Source: Caldilinea sp. CFX5
GTDB taxonomy: Bacteria; Chloroflexota; Anaerolineae; Caldilineales; Caldilineaceae
NCBI GenBank assembly: GCA_021405325.1
Contig: QWII01000023.1
Coordinates: forward strand, 62,001 to 126,000
Direction: 5' to 3'
Length of the DNA stretch: 64,000 nt
The translations under genes were made by a program, and so were the position numbers. Under the pieces are notes generated by a model. That model was given only the letters and a program-made list of their open reading frames with translations. It was not told the DNA's origin and made no database searches. This document shows, piece by piece, positions 26,040 through 35,576 of the stretch (position 1 is its first letter; each line of letters opens with the position of its first letter).

Positions 26040-26777
26040 TTAGAACTGACAATCCACAGTCGCGCCGATATAACGCGTGACGGTTGTTTCTGTCAGCGTA
26101 TAGGTGGCTGTACACGAATTGGCCGTGTCGCAGCGGGCCAACCATCCGGTGGAGGTGGCGGCGCTTTGGTTACTGAAGATGTTGACCAATTGGAAGGTTG
26201 TCGGTCCTGGACGCAAGATCTCATCGACGGGGCCGGTCAGTTGCGTTGGTACAAACTTGAAAGAGGCGGCGGATGGCGCCGGTGCTGTGGTTTGCACGGT
26301 AATCTTGAGCAGCCGTGCATCGTTGATGGTTGGCTCGGCTACACAGGATAAGGTAATATCGGGAAAGGCGATGGAGGTTGCCGTTGGCATTACGGTTGCG
26401 GTTGGTGTTGTTGTGGCTGTCGCTGTTGCTGTTGCGGTTGGTGTACTTGTTCCTGTGTTCGTGGCAGTTGGCGTCTGGATTGGTGTTGGTGTTGTACTTG
26501 GTGTTGGTGTGGCAAGAGGGGCCGTTGCTGTTGCTGTGGGCGGCAAGGTTGCCGCTGCGGTGGGCGCTGTGCTAATCAAGGTCGGCGTCAACGTGGGGAC
26601 GACAGTTGGCGATGAGGCGCCACCTTGCGTGATGACTGGCAAAAAGAGCGTAAATGCGCGGTGTGATGCACCGTCGGCTTGCCCTGGTATCGATTCGGCG
26701 GAATGGGCGGGTAAAAACGACCATTTGGTAGCGATGGCGAGGAGGCCAACAAACACAAAAATTGCTACGCGCTTCAT
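26040..26777 (-). CDS. secreted protein with long Thr/Pro/Ala linker
   Basis: This 245-aa protein has a signal peptide (MKRVAIFVFVGLLAIATKW, then PAHSAES). At residues 41-50 it carries AFTLFLPVITQ, resembling the [FY]LP motif that ends other exported proteins here. Residues 55-140 are a low-complexity Thr/Pro/Ala linker, likely extended and possibly glycosylated. The last 105 residues form a beta-rich domain (DITLSCVAEPTINDARLLKI) with four cysteines (SCVAEP, ARCDTANSC, TVDCQF) that could form two disulphides. No function is recognised. The arrangement suggests a surface-displayed binding or structural domain. On the opposite strand a 229-codon frame exists only because of the repetitive linker. 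Confidence 0.7.
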   Translation of the reverse strand: MKRVAIFVFVGLLAIATKWSFLPAHSAESIPGQADGASHRAFTLFLPVITQGGASSPTVVPTLTPTLISTAPTAAATLPPTATATAPLATPTPSTTPTPIQTPTATNTGTSTPTATATATATTTPTATVMPTATSIAFPDITLSCVAEPTINDARLLKITVQTTAPAPSAASFKFVPTQLTGPVDEILRPGPTTFQLVNIFSNQSAATSTGWLARCDTANSCTATYTLTETTVTRYIGATVDCQF

Positions 26778-26874
26778 GAAGAACCTTTCTTGATTAAGGT
26801 GATGCTTGATTTACAGACAGATCCTTTTCGTAACAGGCCACATGCCTTAGCGGCGCCGCAAACGATGAAAATGC

Positions 26875-26933
26875 AACAGCGATTTCACAGATTTTTCTAT
26901 TCGTTAATCTGGGTAATCGGTGAAATCCCTGTT
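26875..26933. repeat. hairpin with 9-bp repeat units (GATTTCACA type)
   Basis: AACAGCGATTTCACAGATT pairs imperfectly with a right arm built from the 9-bp units AATCTGGGT, AATCGGTGA and AATCCCTGT. It lies between two minus-strand secreted-protein genes. Confidence 0.65.
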
Positions 26934-27041
26934 ATTTTCCCATCAGAAAATTGCCAAAAAGGATCTGCCGTGTAGACTATATCATCAAGGTTCTTTGCTA
27001 GATAGCGCGCAATATTGCCGATTGTTTCCTGATCAACGTTT

Positions 27042-29753
27042 TTATCGACTGCTCACCGGCAGATAGAAATCCATGATCGGGCGACCAACGCCGGCAGGAA
27101 GGGCGAAGGTGACGCCACTCCCTTCCGCCGGACGGGGCGTGGCGTTTTCGCGCAGGAGGAAAAAGGCCGTCGCGCTGGGTGGGTTGCCCACTTGTACTGT
27201 ATAAGCGCCAGCGTTGGCGCCCTGCGTCGTCAGATAGACAATAAATTCGCCGGCGGGATTGATGGACAAGGTATCCGTAACCGTGACGCCGTTGACCAGC
27301 AAGGGCAACGTGCCGCTATAGGGCAAACCGCTGCCAACAAGCGTGAGGGTGCTATTGACCTGCGCCGTCACATAATTGATGGTGAGCCGGGGCGGACGGG
27401 TTTCTTCTAGCGGGGCCAGGGTGGTGCTTTGGGTCAAGGCGCCGGCGCCCAGTTGCCCATCGCTATCGCGCCCCCAGCAGAGGGGCCGGTTGCCGGTCAC
27501 CAGCACACAAGTGTGATAACCACCGACCTGGAGACTGAGAACATTGGCCGCCAAGCCGCTGACTGGCGTCGGCGCTGTACGTAGCGTCGCCGTACCATCG
27601 CCCATTTGAGTATATTCGTTATTGCCCCAACAAACGACACTGCCGCCGCTCAACAGCGCACAAGTGTGGACAATCCCTGCTTCCACCGCCGTGGCGGCGC
27701 CGGGTAAGCCATTGACCGCCACCGGTAGCAGTTGCCCAACGCGCGCCCCGTCCCCTAACTGCCCGCTATTATTGGCGCCCCAACAGCGGAGCGACCCATC
27801 GGTCAGGGCCGCGCAGGTGTGGGCGCCGCCGGCATCAATTTTGGTAACGCCAGCCAGGCCACTAACATCCACCGGCGTACTCCGGTTGACGGTTGTCCCG
27901 TCGCCAAGCTGACCGGCGGCGTTCGCTCCCCAACATTTGACGCCGCCACTTTGCAGCAGCGCACAGGTATGTTCAGTGCCGGCGGTGATCGCTACAACAC
28001 CGCTGCTCAACCCGGCGGCATTTACCGGAACGCTGGCGGCCGTCGTCGTCCCGTCACCGAGTTGCCCGGCGGTGTTGAGGCCCCAACACTTGACGCCCCC
28101 CGGCTGCACCAGTGCACAGGTATAGTCGTCACCGGCGGCCAGCGCCACGGCTGCTCCACCCAGTCCAATGACATCAGCAGGTGTCAATTGTTCTCTGGTC
28201 GTCCCGTTGCCAAGCTGACCGGCGACATTCGCCCCCCAACATTTAACCCCGCCGCTCTGTAACAGCGCACAGGTATGTTCGGCGCCAAGCGCCACCGCTG
28301 TGACGCCGGTCAAGCCGGTCACATTGAGCGGTCGCGGACGGGGGAGTTGGGTGCCGTCGCCCAATTGCCCATCGCTATTGCGTCCCCAACATTGCAGCGT
28401 GCGCAACGGCGTAATCAGACAGGTATGATAACGCCCGCCGACAATAGTCGGAATGCCGGCCACTGGGGCTGAGCCATCACTCAAGATAGCTGGTTGGAGG
28501 AATTGGGGAACGCTGGCAAGGCCGGGCGCATCGCGGCCAAGTTGTCGCGACCGATTGCTGCCCCAACAATAGGCCAGGTTATTCTTAAAGAGCGCGCAGG
28601 CATGATCCAGACCGGCGGTTAAGGCAACGGCGTCGCCGGGTACGCCGACAACGCGTAGGGGCGCCCGGCTACTGTCCACCGTGCCGGTTCCCAACTGTCC
28701 GCGATTGTTGGTGCCCCAGCAGTAGAGATCGCCGTCAATTGCCAGCGCACAGGTGTGGAAGCGACCGGCGGCGACGGTGGCGATCACATCGCGCAGGTTA
28801 TTTACCAACACGGGGCTGCTTTTGTCTTCACGCGTGCTGTCGCCGAGTTGGCCGCGCGCATTGTCGCCCCAACACTGGAGACGGCCATCGTTGAGGATAG
28901 CACAGGTATGATCGAGACCCGCCGCAATGCCTTTGGCCGGTCCCGCCAGGCCAATGACTGCTGTGGGGACATTGCGACTGACGGTCGTCTGGTTGCCCAA
29001 TTGACCATTGGCATTGTCTCCCCAACATTGGATGGCGCCGCTTTGCAGCAAGGCGCACGTATGATTCGCCCCGGCAGCCAACGCGGTGACAGGGCCGGCC
29101 AGCCCGGTGACAGCTACGGCTGTTGTTTGGTTGGCATTAGCGCCATTGCCCAACTGACCGTTGCCGTTGCGCCCCCAACATTGCACGCCGCCCGATTGGA
29201 GGATTGCGCAGCTATGGCCGCCGCCGGCCGTGATGGCCTTCACGACTTCAGCCAAACCGGTCACGGCAACGGGCATGCGCCGTTCGGTGACGCCACCGTC
29301 GCCCAGTTGACCGGCGCTGTTGTTCCCCCAGCAGACCACGCCACCGCTGTTTTGCAACGCGCAGCTATGGCTCCCATTGGCGGCCAGCATTAGGACGCCA
29401 CTCGGCAACCCGAACACGGCGACAGGAGGACGATAGGCAAAAGGTGAACCATCGCCGGCCTGACCATCGCCATTGGCGCCCCAACAGAGAACAGCACCGC
29501 CGGTGGTTAAGCCGCAACTATGTTCATCGCCGGCGACGAGGGCCGCGAAAGGCGTGGCCGCCGCATTGACCAAACCGGCCGCTGTTGCCAAGTCCGTTGG
29601 TAAAGTTGTCTCGCCGGTTAGCGCTTGGGCTAGCACAGCGGTTTGTAGCACAAAAAGCGCACTGACCGTCAGCCCAATGCTACTTAAGATGAGACCAACG
29701 TTGCGCAAAAAATGCCAGTGGGGTAGATGTCGAAGAGTGTATTGTAATCGCAT
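27042..29753 (-). CDS. secreted RCC1-repeat double beta-propeller protein
   Basis: This 903-aa exported protein has a long signal segment (NVGLILSSIGLTVSALFVLQTAVLAQA). I count 14 RCC1-type repeats, each centred on HxCALxxxGxxxCWGxNxxGQLG and followed by PVxVxGL. Since RCC1 folds as a seven-bladed propeller, 14 repeats suggest two stacked propellers. The C-terminal part is an Ig-like domain (VTAQVNSTLTLVGSGLPYSG), ending MDFYLPVSSR, another form of the [FY]LP terminal motif. Each repeat has two conserved cysteines, consistent with one disulphide per blade outside the cell. Ligands are unknown, and other bacterial RCC1 proteins bind proteins or carbohydrates. The start ATG follows a weak ribosome site. 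Confidence 0.85.
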   Translation of the reverse strand: MRLQYTLRHLPHWHFLRNVGLILSSIGLTVSALFVLQTAVLAQALTGETTLPTDLATAAGLVNAAATPFAALVAGDEHSCGLTTGGAVLCWGANGDGQAGDGSPFAYRPPVAVFGLPSGVLMLAANGSHSCALQNSGGVVCWGNNSAGQLGDGGVTERRMPVAVTGLAEVVKAITAGGGHSCAILQSGGVQCWGRNGNGQLGNGANANQTTAVAVTGLAGPVTALAAGANHTCALLQSGAIQCWGDNANGQLGNQTTVSRNVPTAVIGLAGPAKGIAAGLDHTCAILNDGRLQCWGDNARGQLGDSTREDKSSPVLVNNLRDVIATVAAGRFHTCALAIDGDLYCWGTNNRGQLGTGTVDSSRAPLRVVGVPGDAVALTAGLDHACALFKNNLAYCWGSNRSRQLGRDAPGLASVPQFLQPAILSDGSAPVAGIPTIVGGRYHTCLITPLRTLQCWGRNSDGQLGDGTQLPRPRPLNVTGLTGVTAVALGAEHTCALLQSGGVKCWGANVAGQLGNGTTREQLTPADVIGLGGAAVALAAGDDYTCALVQPGGVKCWGLNTAGQLGDGTTTAASVPVNAAGLSSGVVAITAGTEHTCALLQSGGVKCWGANAAGQLGDGTTVNRSTPVDVSGLAGVTKIDAGGAHTCAALTDGSLRCWGANNSGQLGDGARVGQLLPVAVNGLPGAATAVEAGIVHTCALLSGGSVVCWGNNEYTQMGDGTATLRTAPTPVSGLAANVLSLQVGGYHTCVLVTGNRPLCWGRDSDGQLGAGALTQSTTLAPLEETRPPRLTINYVTAQVNSTLTLVGSGLPYSGTLPLLVNGVTVTDTLSINPAGEFIVYLTTQGANAGAYTVQVGNPPSATAFFLLRENATPRPAEGSGVTFALPAGVGRPIMDFYLPVSSR

Positions 29754-30183
29754 AGTTATAGAACCTGTTGTGATGAAAGAACAGCAACGACGGGGATGGG
29801 ATGCCCTCTAGGAAAAAGCGGAAAGAGTGCTGCGTAATCACATAGCAACTGCCGCTTCCAGGAAGGGGCGTCCTTATTCAGGATGAAACGCTTTACAAAA
29901 GCTTCCTACGTCAATCGTATCATAATTTCTAGAACTTGAGGATTGCACGATCTTGACAACGCTACGATAATCTACGATAGATAACCGACAAAGATGTAAG
30001 AATACTGCAATCCCTGGCTGACCAATGGTACATACACTGTCTACCAGGTTTGACACAGCGCCGTCGGACTCGTACAATGAGGGTTCGTTTGGAAGAGATG
30101 CGCAATCCGTTCTATCCGTTCAATTCGTTTCCTGAATTCGTTGACAGCCCTGCCCGGCCTACACCGGACAACAGGAGAAAAAC
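29754..30183. other. 430-bp divergent intergenic region before miaB
   Basis: It separates the minus-strand RCC1 gene from miaB. A candidate promoter for miaB lies at 29953-29981, and AACAGGAG forms the miaB ribosome site at about 30168-30175. I see no RNA gene. Confidence 0.4.
29953..29981 (+). promoter_or_regulatory. promoter candidate upstream of miaB
   Basis: TTGACA at 29953-29958 is followed after 17 bp by GATAGA, overlapping TAGATA. The -35 is perfect and the -10 is moderate. It would give a leader of nearly 200 nt. Confidence 0.4.
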
Positions 30184-31761
30184 ATGAGAAATCACCTACA
30201 ACATGGCGCCGAAACCGACGCGCCGGAAACCATTGTCACCCATGAAGTGACCACCGACCAAAGCTCAACCGCCGCCCGCAAATATCATATCTGGACCATC
30301 GGTTGCCAGATGAACATTGCCGACAGCAACCATGTCGCCGCCGAACTGGAAAAGATCGGCTACGGCCCGACTGATAGGCTGGACGATGCTGATGTCGTCG
30401 TCCTCAACACCTGTGTTGTGCGCCAAAGCGCCGAAGAGAAGGCAATGGGCAAACTGGGCAGTCTAAAACCCTGGAAACGCCAAAAGGCCGAACGCACCAT
30501 TGCCCTTATGGGCTGCATGGTGGGGGTGAAACCCAGCCCGCAGTTGCTCGAATCCTATCCCTACGTCGATGTCTTTATGCCCCCCAGCGAGGCGACGCCG
30601 CTGGTCAACCACCTGCGCCAGAGCGAGATCGAGGCGGAGATGGCCGCTATTGAGCGCGAACAACTGGTGCGCCGCTATCAAATGCAGGACGAAGCGCAGC
30701 CCATCGGCACGGTGCAATCGATTAAGCACCTGGCCTTGAGCGGCGCGGCGCCGGTCGCGGCCCATGTGCCGATTGTCTACGGTTGTAGCCATGCCTGCAC
30801 CTTTTGTATTATTCCCTTCCGCCGTGGCGTCGAACGGAGCCGGCCCGTGGAGGAAATTGTCAATGAAATCCGTGGGTTGGTGGCGCAAGGGGTGCGCGAA
30901 GTGACGCTGCTGGGTCAAATCGTTGACCGCTATGGCTATGACTGGCGTGAAGGCGGTCTGGGCAATAGCAATACGGTCAGCGCTTTTAACGGCCTGGCCG
31001 ACGGCAACATCCCTGACCTGGCGGATCTTTTGCACGAAGTTCACAAGATTGAGGGGCTGTGGCGCATCCGCTTCCTAACCAGCCACCCCAACTATATGAC
31101 TGACCGTCTGCTCCAGGCCGTGCGCGACTTGCCTAAAGTTTGCCAACATATCGAAGTGCCCATCCAGGCCGGTGACGACGCGGTGCTGGCGCGCATGAAG
31201 CGGGGCTATACCAACGCCGACTACCGCGCCCTGGTTGAACGCATTCGCACGATCCTGCCGGAGGCCGCCATTCATACCGACATCATTGTCGGCTTCTGTG
31301 GTGAAACGGCGGCGCAATTTGAAGAGACGGTAACGATTTTGCGCGACTTAAAGCTGGATAAAGTCCATCTGGCCCGCTACAGCCCGCGCCCCGGCACCGT
31401 CAGTGAACGGCGCATGATCGATGACGTGCCGGAAGAGGAGAAGGTGCGTCGCCACAAAGTGATCGAAGCGTTACAGGAAGCCGTCAGCACGGCGATCAAC
31501 AGCCGCTTCCTGGGCGAGATCGTAGAAGTGTTGGTTGAAGATCAGCACAAGGGCAAATGGCGTGGCCGCACCCGTCAAAACAAGCTGGTCTTTATCGAAA
31601 GCGAGTTACCGCTGCGTGGCCGCCTGGTCGAGGCGCAAGTGACCTGGACCGGGCCGTGGAGTATGCAAGGGCGCTTTGTGCGCGATGTCTCGCCGCTGGC
31701 CGACAAAGTCGAAGCGCCGAAGACAACCTTCCCGCTCAACCTTGCCCTCGCCGCCGATTAA
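30184..31761 (+). CDS. miaB: tRNA-2-methylthio-N6-dimethylallyladenosine synthase MiaB
   Basis: MiaB is a radical-SAM methylthiotransferase that converts i6A37 to ms2i6A37 in tRNAs reading UNN codons. The 525-aa protein has the UPF0004 domain with its three cluster cysteines (GCQMN C41, LNTCVVR C77, MGCMVG C111). The radical-SAM motif CSHACTFC follows (C201, C205, C208), then the strand EVTLLGQIVDRYGYD, HIEVPIQAGDDAVLARMKRGY and a TRAM domain (GEIVEVLVED...KWRGRTRQNKLVF). GQIVDRYG replaces the usual GQNVNSYG. An extra N-terminal segment of about 30 residues precedes the conserved part. AACAGGAG lies 9 nt before the ATG. The flanking genes are unrelated. Confidence 0.92.
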   Translation: MRNHLQHGAETDAPETIVTHEVTTDQSSTAARKYHIWTIGCQMNIADSNHVAAELEKIGYGPTDRLDDADVVVLNTCVVRQSAEEKAMGKLGSLKPWKRQKAERTIALMGCMVGVKPSPQLLESYPYVDVFMPPSEATPLVNHLRQSEIEAEMAAIEREQLVRRYQMQDEAQPIGTVQSIKHLALSGAAPVAAHVPIVYGCSHACTFCIIPFRRGVERSRPVEEIVNEIRGLVAQGVREVTLLGQIVDRYGYDWREGGLGNSNTVSAFNGLADGNIPDLADLLHEVHKIEGLWRIRFLTSHPNYMTDRLLQAVRDLPKVCQHIEVPIQAGDDAVLARMKRGYTNADYRALVERIRTILPEAAIHTDIIVGFCGETAAQFEETVTILRDLKLDKVHLARYSPRPGTVSERRMIDDVPEEEKVRRHKVIEALQEAVSTAINSRFLGEIVEVLVEDQHKGKWRGRTRQNKLVFIESELPLRGRLVEAQVTWTGPWSMQGRFVRDVSPLADKVEAPKTTFPLNLALAAD

Positions 31762-31878
31762 CGAAAGGCGCAAGCGCCTGCAGGCTCAAACCGATTTCAC
31801 CATGTATATCCACACCTCGATAACGAGGCGTTCGCGCCCGATGGGCGCCTGCCACGTGCGAACTTCCCGTTAGACATG

Positions 31879-31948
31879 TTCAAGAAAATAAATATCCCGT
31901 AGGGGCGACCGCAAGGGTACGCCCCTACGGGATATTTATTTTCTTGAA
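31879..31948. repeat. perfect 29-bp inverted repeat with GTAGGGGCG core
   Basis: Arms 31879-31907 and 31920-31948 are perfectly complementary around a 12-nt loop (ACCGCAAGGGTA). The core CCGCAAGGG..CGCCCCTAC recurs at 57506-57534 and is related to the palindrome at 11018. It lies 118 bp after the miaB stop. The A/T-rich outer stem would give a T-rich 3' flank on either strand, so it may also terminate transcription. Confidence 0.9.
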
Positions 31949-32428
31949 AACGCCTTACCAGTTTATTTATATAATCTTTATAAGTCTTTACTACTGACTA
32001 GACCCTCCTTTATACAACCATCAGCAATTAAGCTTACGCTACGACAAAATGCTGGCCTCCTTACGGCCTTTTGTGGCCATAAATGGGATATGACGTAAGG
32101 TCAAAAACGTTATTTTCTGCGGCAACCAACCAACACCTTATCCATGCGATGACGTAGGAGAAAGTGGTTATCTCACTCTTCACAATTTAGCTGGTAAATG
32201 CTCTGGCATTTGCTTGATGCAAGTTCTATGCAAACAATGATAGACTTTTATGTTGCTTTGTAATGTAATTGTCAAAATGTTGTGGGTAAAACTATGTTAA
32301 CTTTAAGCAGTATGTTCGTTTTCTTGAATTGGCGTGATTGTTGACGAACATTGCTACATCTGTTGTAACTGCTTCGCACGATAAGTTAGCGTTTGGGGGC
32401 CCTAACGTTGTAAGAGGAGAAGCATTGG
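31949..32428. other. AT-rich leader region of the HD-GYP gene
   Basis: The 480 bp before the HD-GYP gene are AT-rich with no recognised riboswitch. In particular I could not find c-di-GMP aptamer motifs. A GGCCTCCTTACGGCC small hairpin lies near 32054. AGAGGAG at about 32411 is the ribosome site. Confidence 0.4.
32269..32298 (+). promoter_or_regulatory. promoter candidate for the HD-GYP gene
   Basis: TTGTCA and TATGTT are separated by 18 bp, about 130 bp upstream of the start codon. The match is moderate. Confidence 0.35.
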
Positions 32429-33913
32429 ATGTCCGTTGCGACGATGATTGATGGTGTGTTAAAACGTGAGTGCAAGACCATCCCCTGGCTGCCCGTTTAT
32501 ATCGCAGGAGTTTCAGTGGTCGGGCTGTGTACGATTATGCTTGCCCTGACTTTCTATGCCGGTGACTGGCGCGTGCTTCTACTCTTTGCCGGTTTGGCGG
32601 CGGTCGCCGAAGTCGCCAATGTGCAATTGTTTGCCAAAAGTCGCAGCGCCGTTTCGATGGGCTTTGTGGTGGCAATGGCGGCCATTGTCGTTCTGGGGCC
32701 GTGGGCGGGCATTTTGCCCCACCTGGCCAGTGGTGCGGCTACGATTATTCCCAAAGTGTTACTGCGGAAACAGCGGAAGCGTTCGCTAAAGTTGGTGTTG
32801 ACAAAAGCCACCTTTAACATGAACATGGATGCCTTGTCGGCGGCAAGTGGCGGCTTGGCCTATTGGCTGGCCGGTGGTATACCGGGCGCCTTCGCCTGGC
32901 CTGTCATTTGGCCGCTGACAGCCGCCGTCCTGGCCGACACTGTGGTGAATATGAGCCTGTTGATCACGGTCATCAGTCTGGATACAAAACGCCACCCGCG
33001 CCAGATCTGGATGGAAGATTGGCAGTGGGTCATGCCGATTACCCTGGTCGGCGGCATTTTGGGCGGCGGTGCATTGGCCATGGCTTATACGGTGGCCGGC
33101 ACGATGGGGTTGATGCTTTTTGCCTTTCCGGTCATTGCCACCGGTTACGCCTTTCACCTTTATCATGCCAATTTGCGTACCTATGCCGATCAGCTCGAAG
33201 TCGCCAATCGCCAGCTTGATGAAGCGAACTTGCATCTTCTCCATACGCTTGGGGCGGTCATCGACGCCTATGATATTTACACCTTTGGGCATTCAGCACA
33301 GGTGGCGCGCTATGCCGGCGCTATTGCCGAAGTCATGAAGCTGCCTGTCACTGAACAGACAATAATTGTACGCGGGGCCCTCATCCATGACATTGGGAAG
33401 ATCGGCGTAATCGATGCGATTGTCGGCAAGCAAGGACGGCTGACCGACGAAGAATATGCCATGATGAAACTCCATACCGTCATCGGCGCCGATATTGTAA
33501 ACAACATGCCACTGTTGCAACATTTAGTGCCGCTGGTGCGTAGCCATCATGAACGGTGGGATGGCCGTGGTTATCCTGACGGTTTGTGTGGTGAGGAAGC
33601 GCCGCTGGCTGCGCGCATTTTGGCGGTTGCTGACAGCGTGGATGCCATGCTCTCCGATCGCCCTTATCAAGCCACACGTTCGCTGGAAGATGTGGTGGCC
33701 GAAGTGATCCGCTGTTCCGGCAAGCAGTATGATCCCACGGTGGTGACAGCCTTCTTAACGGTTGTGCAAACCCATGGCCGTGACTTTTTTGTGAATTCGG
33801 CGGCCAAAGTCGCTCAGGAGTTACAAGACAGCGAAAAGCTGAACGTCGCCCAGCGCATGGGATATGCGCAAAAGAGTATGGCGCACCTAGTCAAATCGCC
33901 AATCGGCGCCTAG
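32429..33913 (+). CDS. membrane HD-GYP domain phosphodiesterase
   Basis: This 494-aa protein has about six or seven membrane segments in residues 20-250 forming a MASE-like sensor (for example VYIAGVSVVGLCTIMLAL and FVVAMAAIVVLGPWAG). A linking helix (YADQLEVANRQLDEANLHLL) leads to a C-terminal HD-GYP domain. Key motifs are HDIGKIGV (H320, D321), HTVIGADIV, HHERWDGRGYPDG (H373, H374, E375) and ARILAVADSVDAM. The GYP signature is intact, so hydrolysis of cyclic di-GMP or a related cyclic dinucleotide is likely. The input domain is exposed in or near the membrane and its signal is unknown. No GGDEF gene lies in the window. The ribosome site AGAGGAG lies somewhat far (about 11 nt) upstream. Confidence 0.88.
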   Translation: MSVATMIDGVLKRECKTIPWLPVYIAGVSVVGLCTIMLALTFYAGDWRVLLLFAGLAAVAEVANVQLFAKSRSAVSMGFVVAMAAIVVLGPWAGILPHLASGAATIIPKVLLRKQRKRSLKLVLTKATFNMNMDALSAASGGLAYWLAGGIPGAFAWPVIWPLTAAVLADTVVNMSLLITVISLDTKRHPRQIWMEDWQWVMPITLVGGILGGGALAMAYTVAGTMGLMLFAFPVIATGYAFHLYHANLRTYADQLEVANRQLDEANLHLLHTLGAVIDAYDIYTFGHSAQVARYAGAIAEVMKLPVTEQTIIVRGALIHDIGKIGVIDAIVGKQGRLTDEEYAMMKLHTVIGADIVNNMPLLQHLVPLVRSHHERWDGRGYPDGLCGEEAPLAARILAVADSVDAMLSDRPYQATRSLEDVVAEVIRCSGKQYDPTVVTAFLTVVQTHGRDFFVNSAAKVAQELQDSEKLNVAQRMGYAQKSMAHLVKSPIGA

Positions 33914-33947
33914 TCATGTCGCCCCTGTCCTGACTTCCCCCCATCGT

Positions 33948-35117
33948 CTACTGTTTGGCTGTTGCCGGCCAGGTTTGCTCAACATAGTTTGTGGCAAAAG
34001 CGAGAACTTCATCGGTCGTTGTTGCCGGATCGTCAACGACGGTAAATTGCGGTGTGATCCCCTGATCCTGAATCCATAGCCCGGAAGGTGAAAGCCATTT
34101 GGCAATCGTCACCCGCAACAGATGTTCTTCATCGAGCGCAATGGTCGTTTGAATGGTGCCTTTGCCTTCGGTTTGGGCGCCAATGATCACGGCGCGCTGA
34201 TGTTCCAGCAAGGTGAGGGCCGCCATTTCACTCGATGAGTAGGTGCGACCATCGACCAGAACGACCAGCGGTAGATCGGCGAAAGGGGCGCTGCCGTCGG
34301 CGGCGAATGACTCCTGCTCTCCATCTTTAAACACAGCGTGGTAGAAGACGCCATCGGCGATGAAGTAGTTGAGAATCGCCCCCGTTGCTTGCATCGAGCC
34401 GCCCCGGCTGTCACGTAAATCCCAAATCAGCGCACGGATCTGTTGATCGACTAAGGTTTGCAGATGCTTCTTCATTTCGACTTCAGCGCCGTGCGGGAAA
34501 AACGGCTGTTTGATATAGCCGATATCGTTATGAAGCCGTTGCGTGGTAAACGCAGGAAACTCTGCCCGCACAACCTGATAGGTCATTAGCTGATCGCCAC
34601 GTTGCACCAGCACGGTGGCCGTCGATCCGACCGCGCCGTGAAAGAGAAGGCTGACTTCGTCACCGCTTGTGTTTTCATCAAACCGGACCCCATCGATGCC
34701 CAAAACAATGTCTCCGGGGCGAATGCCGGCTTGGGCCGCCGGTCGATCCGCCGGCGCGTCCAGAATCACAATTTTGTGATCGATGACATCAAAGACAACG
34801 CCGGAGACGCCCGTGGCGCCGGCAAGATCCTCGGCATAATAGCGACTGGCCGGCGGCGTAAAGAGGACCGCTTTGGCATCGCCGGTCTGCCTAACCATGC
34901 CGCGAATGGCGGCATAGGTTAAGTGCTCGGCGGTTACAGCGGTGGACGCCAGTTGTTGGTTGAGAATAATGGTGCGCGCACTTTCAATTAAAGTTGTTGG
35001 CGTTTGGGCTGTTGTTGCGGTGGCCTGACGGTAGAAGCTGTGAAGCGCCCAACCAATCACGAACCAGGTAAGGCTGATCAGGAACAGAAATAAGAGATTG
35101 GTAAAACGATTTTGCAT
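33948..35117 (-). CDS. S41-family C-terminal processing peptidase with PDZ domain
   Basis: This 389-aa serine protease has an N-terminal membrane anchor (LLFLFLISLTWFVIGWAL). It continues with a helical N-domain, a PDZ domain (AGIRPGDIVLGIDGV) and the S41 core: LIWDLRDSRGGSM, TYSSSEMAAL (S294 probable nucleophile) and TEGKGTIQ (K319, 25 residues later), the usual Ser-Lys spacing. These CtpA/Prc enzymes trim or degrade envelope proteins outside the membrane. The length is normal. Genes on both sides are unrelated, and a terminator directly upstream insulates it from the small-protein gene. It is convergent with the HD-GYP gene, with only 34 bp between their stops. Confidence 0.9.
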   Translation of the reverse strand: MQNRFTNLLFLFLISLTWFVIGWALHSFYRQATATTAQTPTTLIESARTIILNQQLASTAVTAEHLTYAAIRGMVRQTGDAKAVLFTPPASRYYAEDLAGATGVSGVVFDVIDHKIVILDAPADRPAAQAGIRPGDIVLGIDGVRFDENTSGDEVSLLFHGAVGSTATVLVQRGDQLMTYQVVRAEFPAFTTQRLHNDIGYIKQPFFPHGAEVEMKKHLQTLVDQQIRALIWDLRDSRGGSMQATGAILNYFIADGVFYHAVFKDGEQESFAADGSAPFADLPLVVLVDGRTYSSSEMAALTLLEHQRAVIIGAQTEGKGTIQTTIALDEEHLLRVTIAKWLSPSGLWIQDQGITPQFTVVDDPATTTDEVLAFATNYVEQTWPATAKQ

Positions 35118-35165
35118 GAGTGATTTCGCATAAACGAATTTTCATGGCGAAGCTGATCCCAGCGA

Positions 35166-35204
35166 AAAAGAGCAGCGATTGGGACGCCCAATCGCTGCTC
35201 TTTT
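35166..35204 (-). terminator. intrinsic terminator of the 52-aa small-protein gene
   Basis: Arms 35166-35183 and 35187-35204 form an 18-bp perfect stem with a 3-nt loop. Read on the minus strand it ends in TTTTTCGC. It lies 113 bp downstream of the 52-aa gene. Confidence 0.85.
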
Positions 35205-35316
35205 CCAATCTTTGGCGCTTGTGAGAGGAAGCTTATCGATAACTCAACGGAAAGTCGCACCGTTCAGCACTTGCGCAGCGCCGATCATTTGTGCGACTTT
35301 GTCGTCGGTTTCTCTA

Positions 35317-35475
35317 TCAGTCCCACCGGCCAGGACCGGCGGTCCAGCTATCCACAAGGGTGCGCGCCGTGTTCCACGACACAGCAACATTCGATGCACT
35401 ATGATTCACGAAGAAGGGGGCAAAGGCCAAGACTACAAACAAGATCACGGCACTAATGAGGGCATACACTTTCAT
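35317..35475 (-). CDS. 52-aa small membrane or secreted protein
   Basis: The protein starts MKVYALISAVILFVVLAFAPFF, a signal peptide or single membrane helix, then has about 30 polar residues ending TLVDSWTAGPGRWD. I recognise no family. It is supported by a clear AAAGGAG 6 nt before ATG 35475, a near-consensus promoter about 100 bp upstream and an intrinsic terminator downstream, that is, a complete small transcription unit. The open frame extends to 35538 without a ribosome site, so the shorter start is preferred. If the helix is cleaved after a site near NHSAS, a peptide of about 25 residues would be released. Otherwise it is a bitopic membrane microprotein. Confidence 0.7.
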   Translation of the reverse strand: MKVYALISAVILFVVLAFAPFFVNHSASNVAVSWNTARTLVDSWTAGPGRWD

Positions 35476-35576
35476 CGTTTGTCTCCTTTTGGGTAGAACT
35501 TGAGTAGAGAACAGATGTGAGGTCAAAATTGTACGCATTGGTGCATGTCATACAATTTGAACGATTCCTCGGCCTT

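Noticed and set aside
26104..26793. 229-codon Val/Gly-rich plus-strand frame
   Set aside because: It is the antisense of a low-complexity Thr/Pro linker, so its length is an artefact of the repeats.
31949..32428. c-di-GMP riboswitch before the HD-GYP gene
   Set aside because: Conserved aptamer motifs are absent and the region shows only weak structure.
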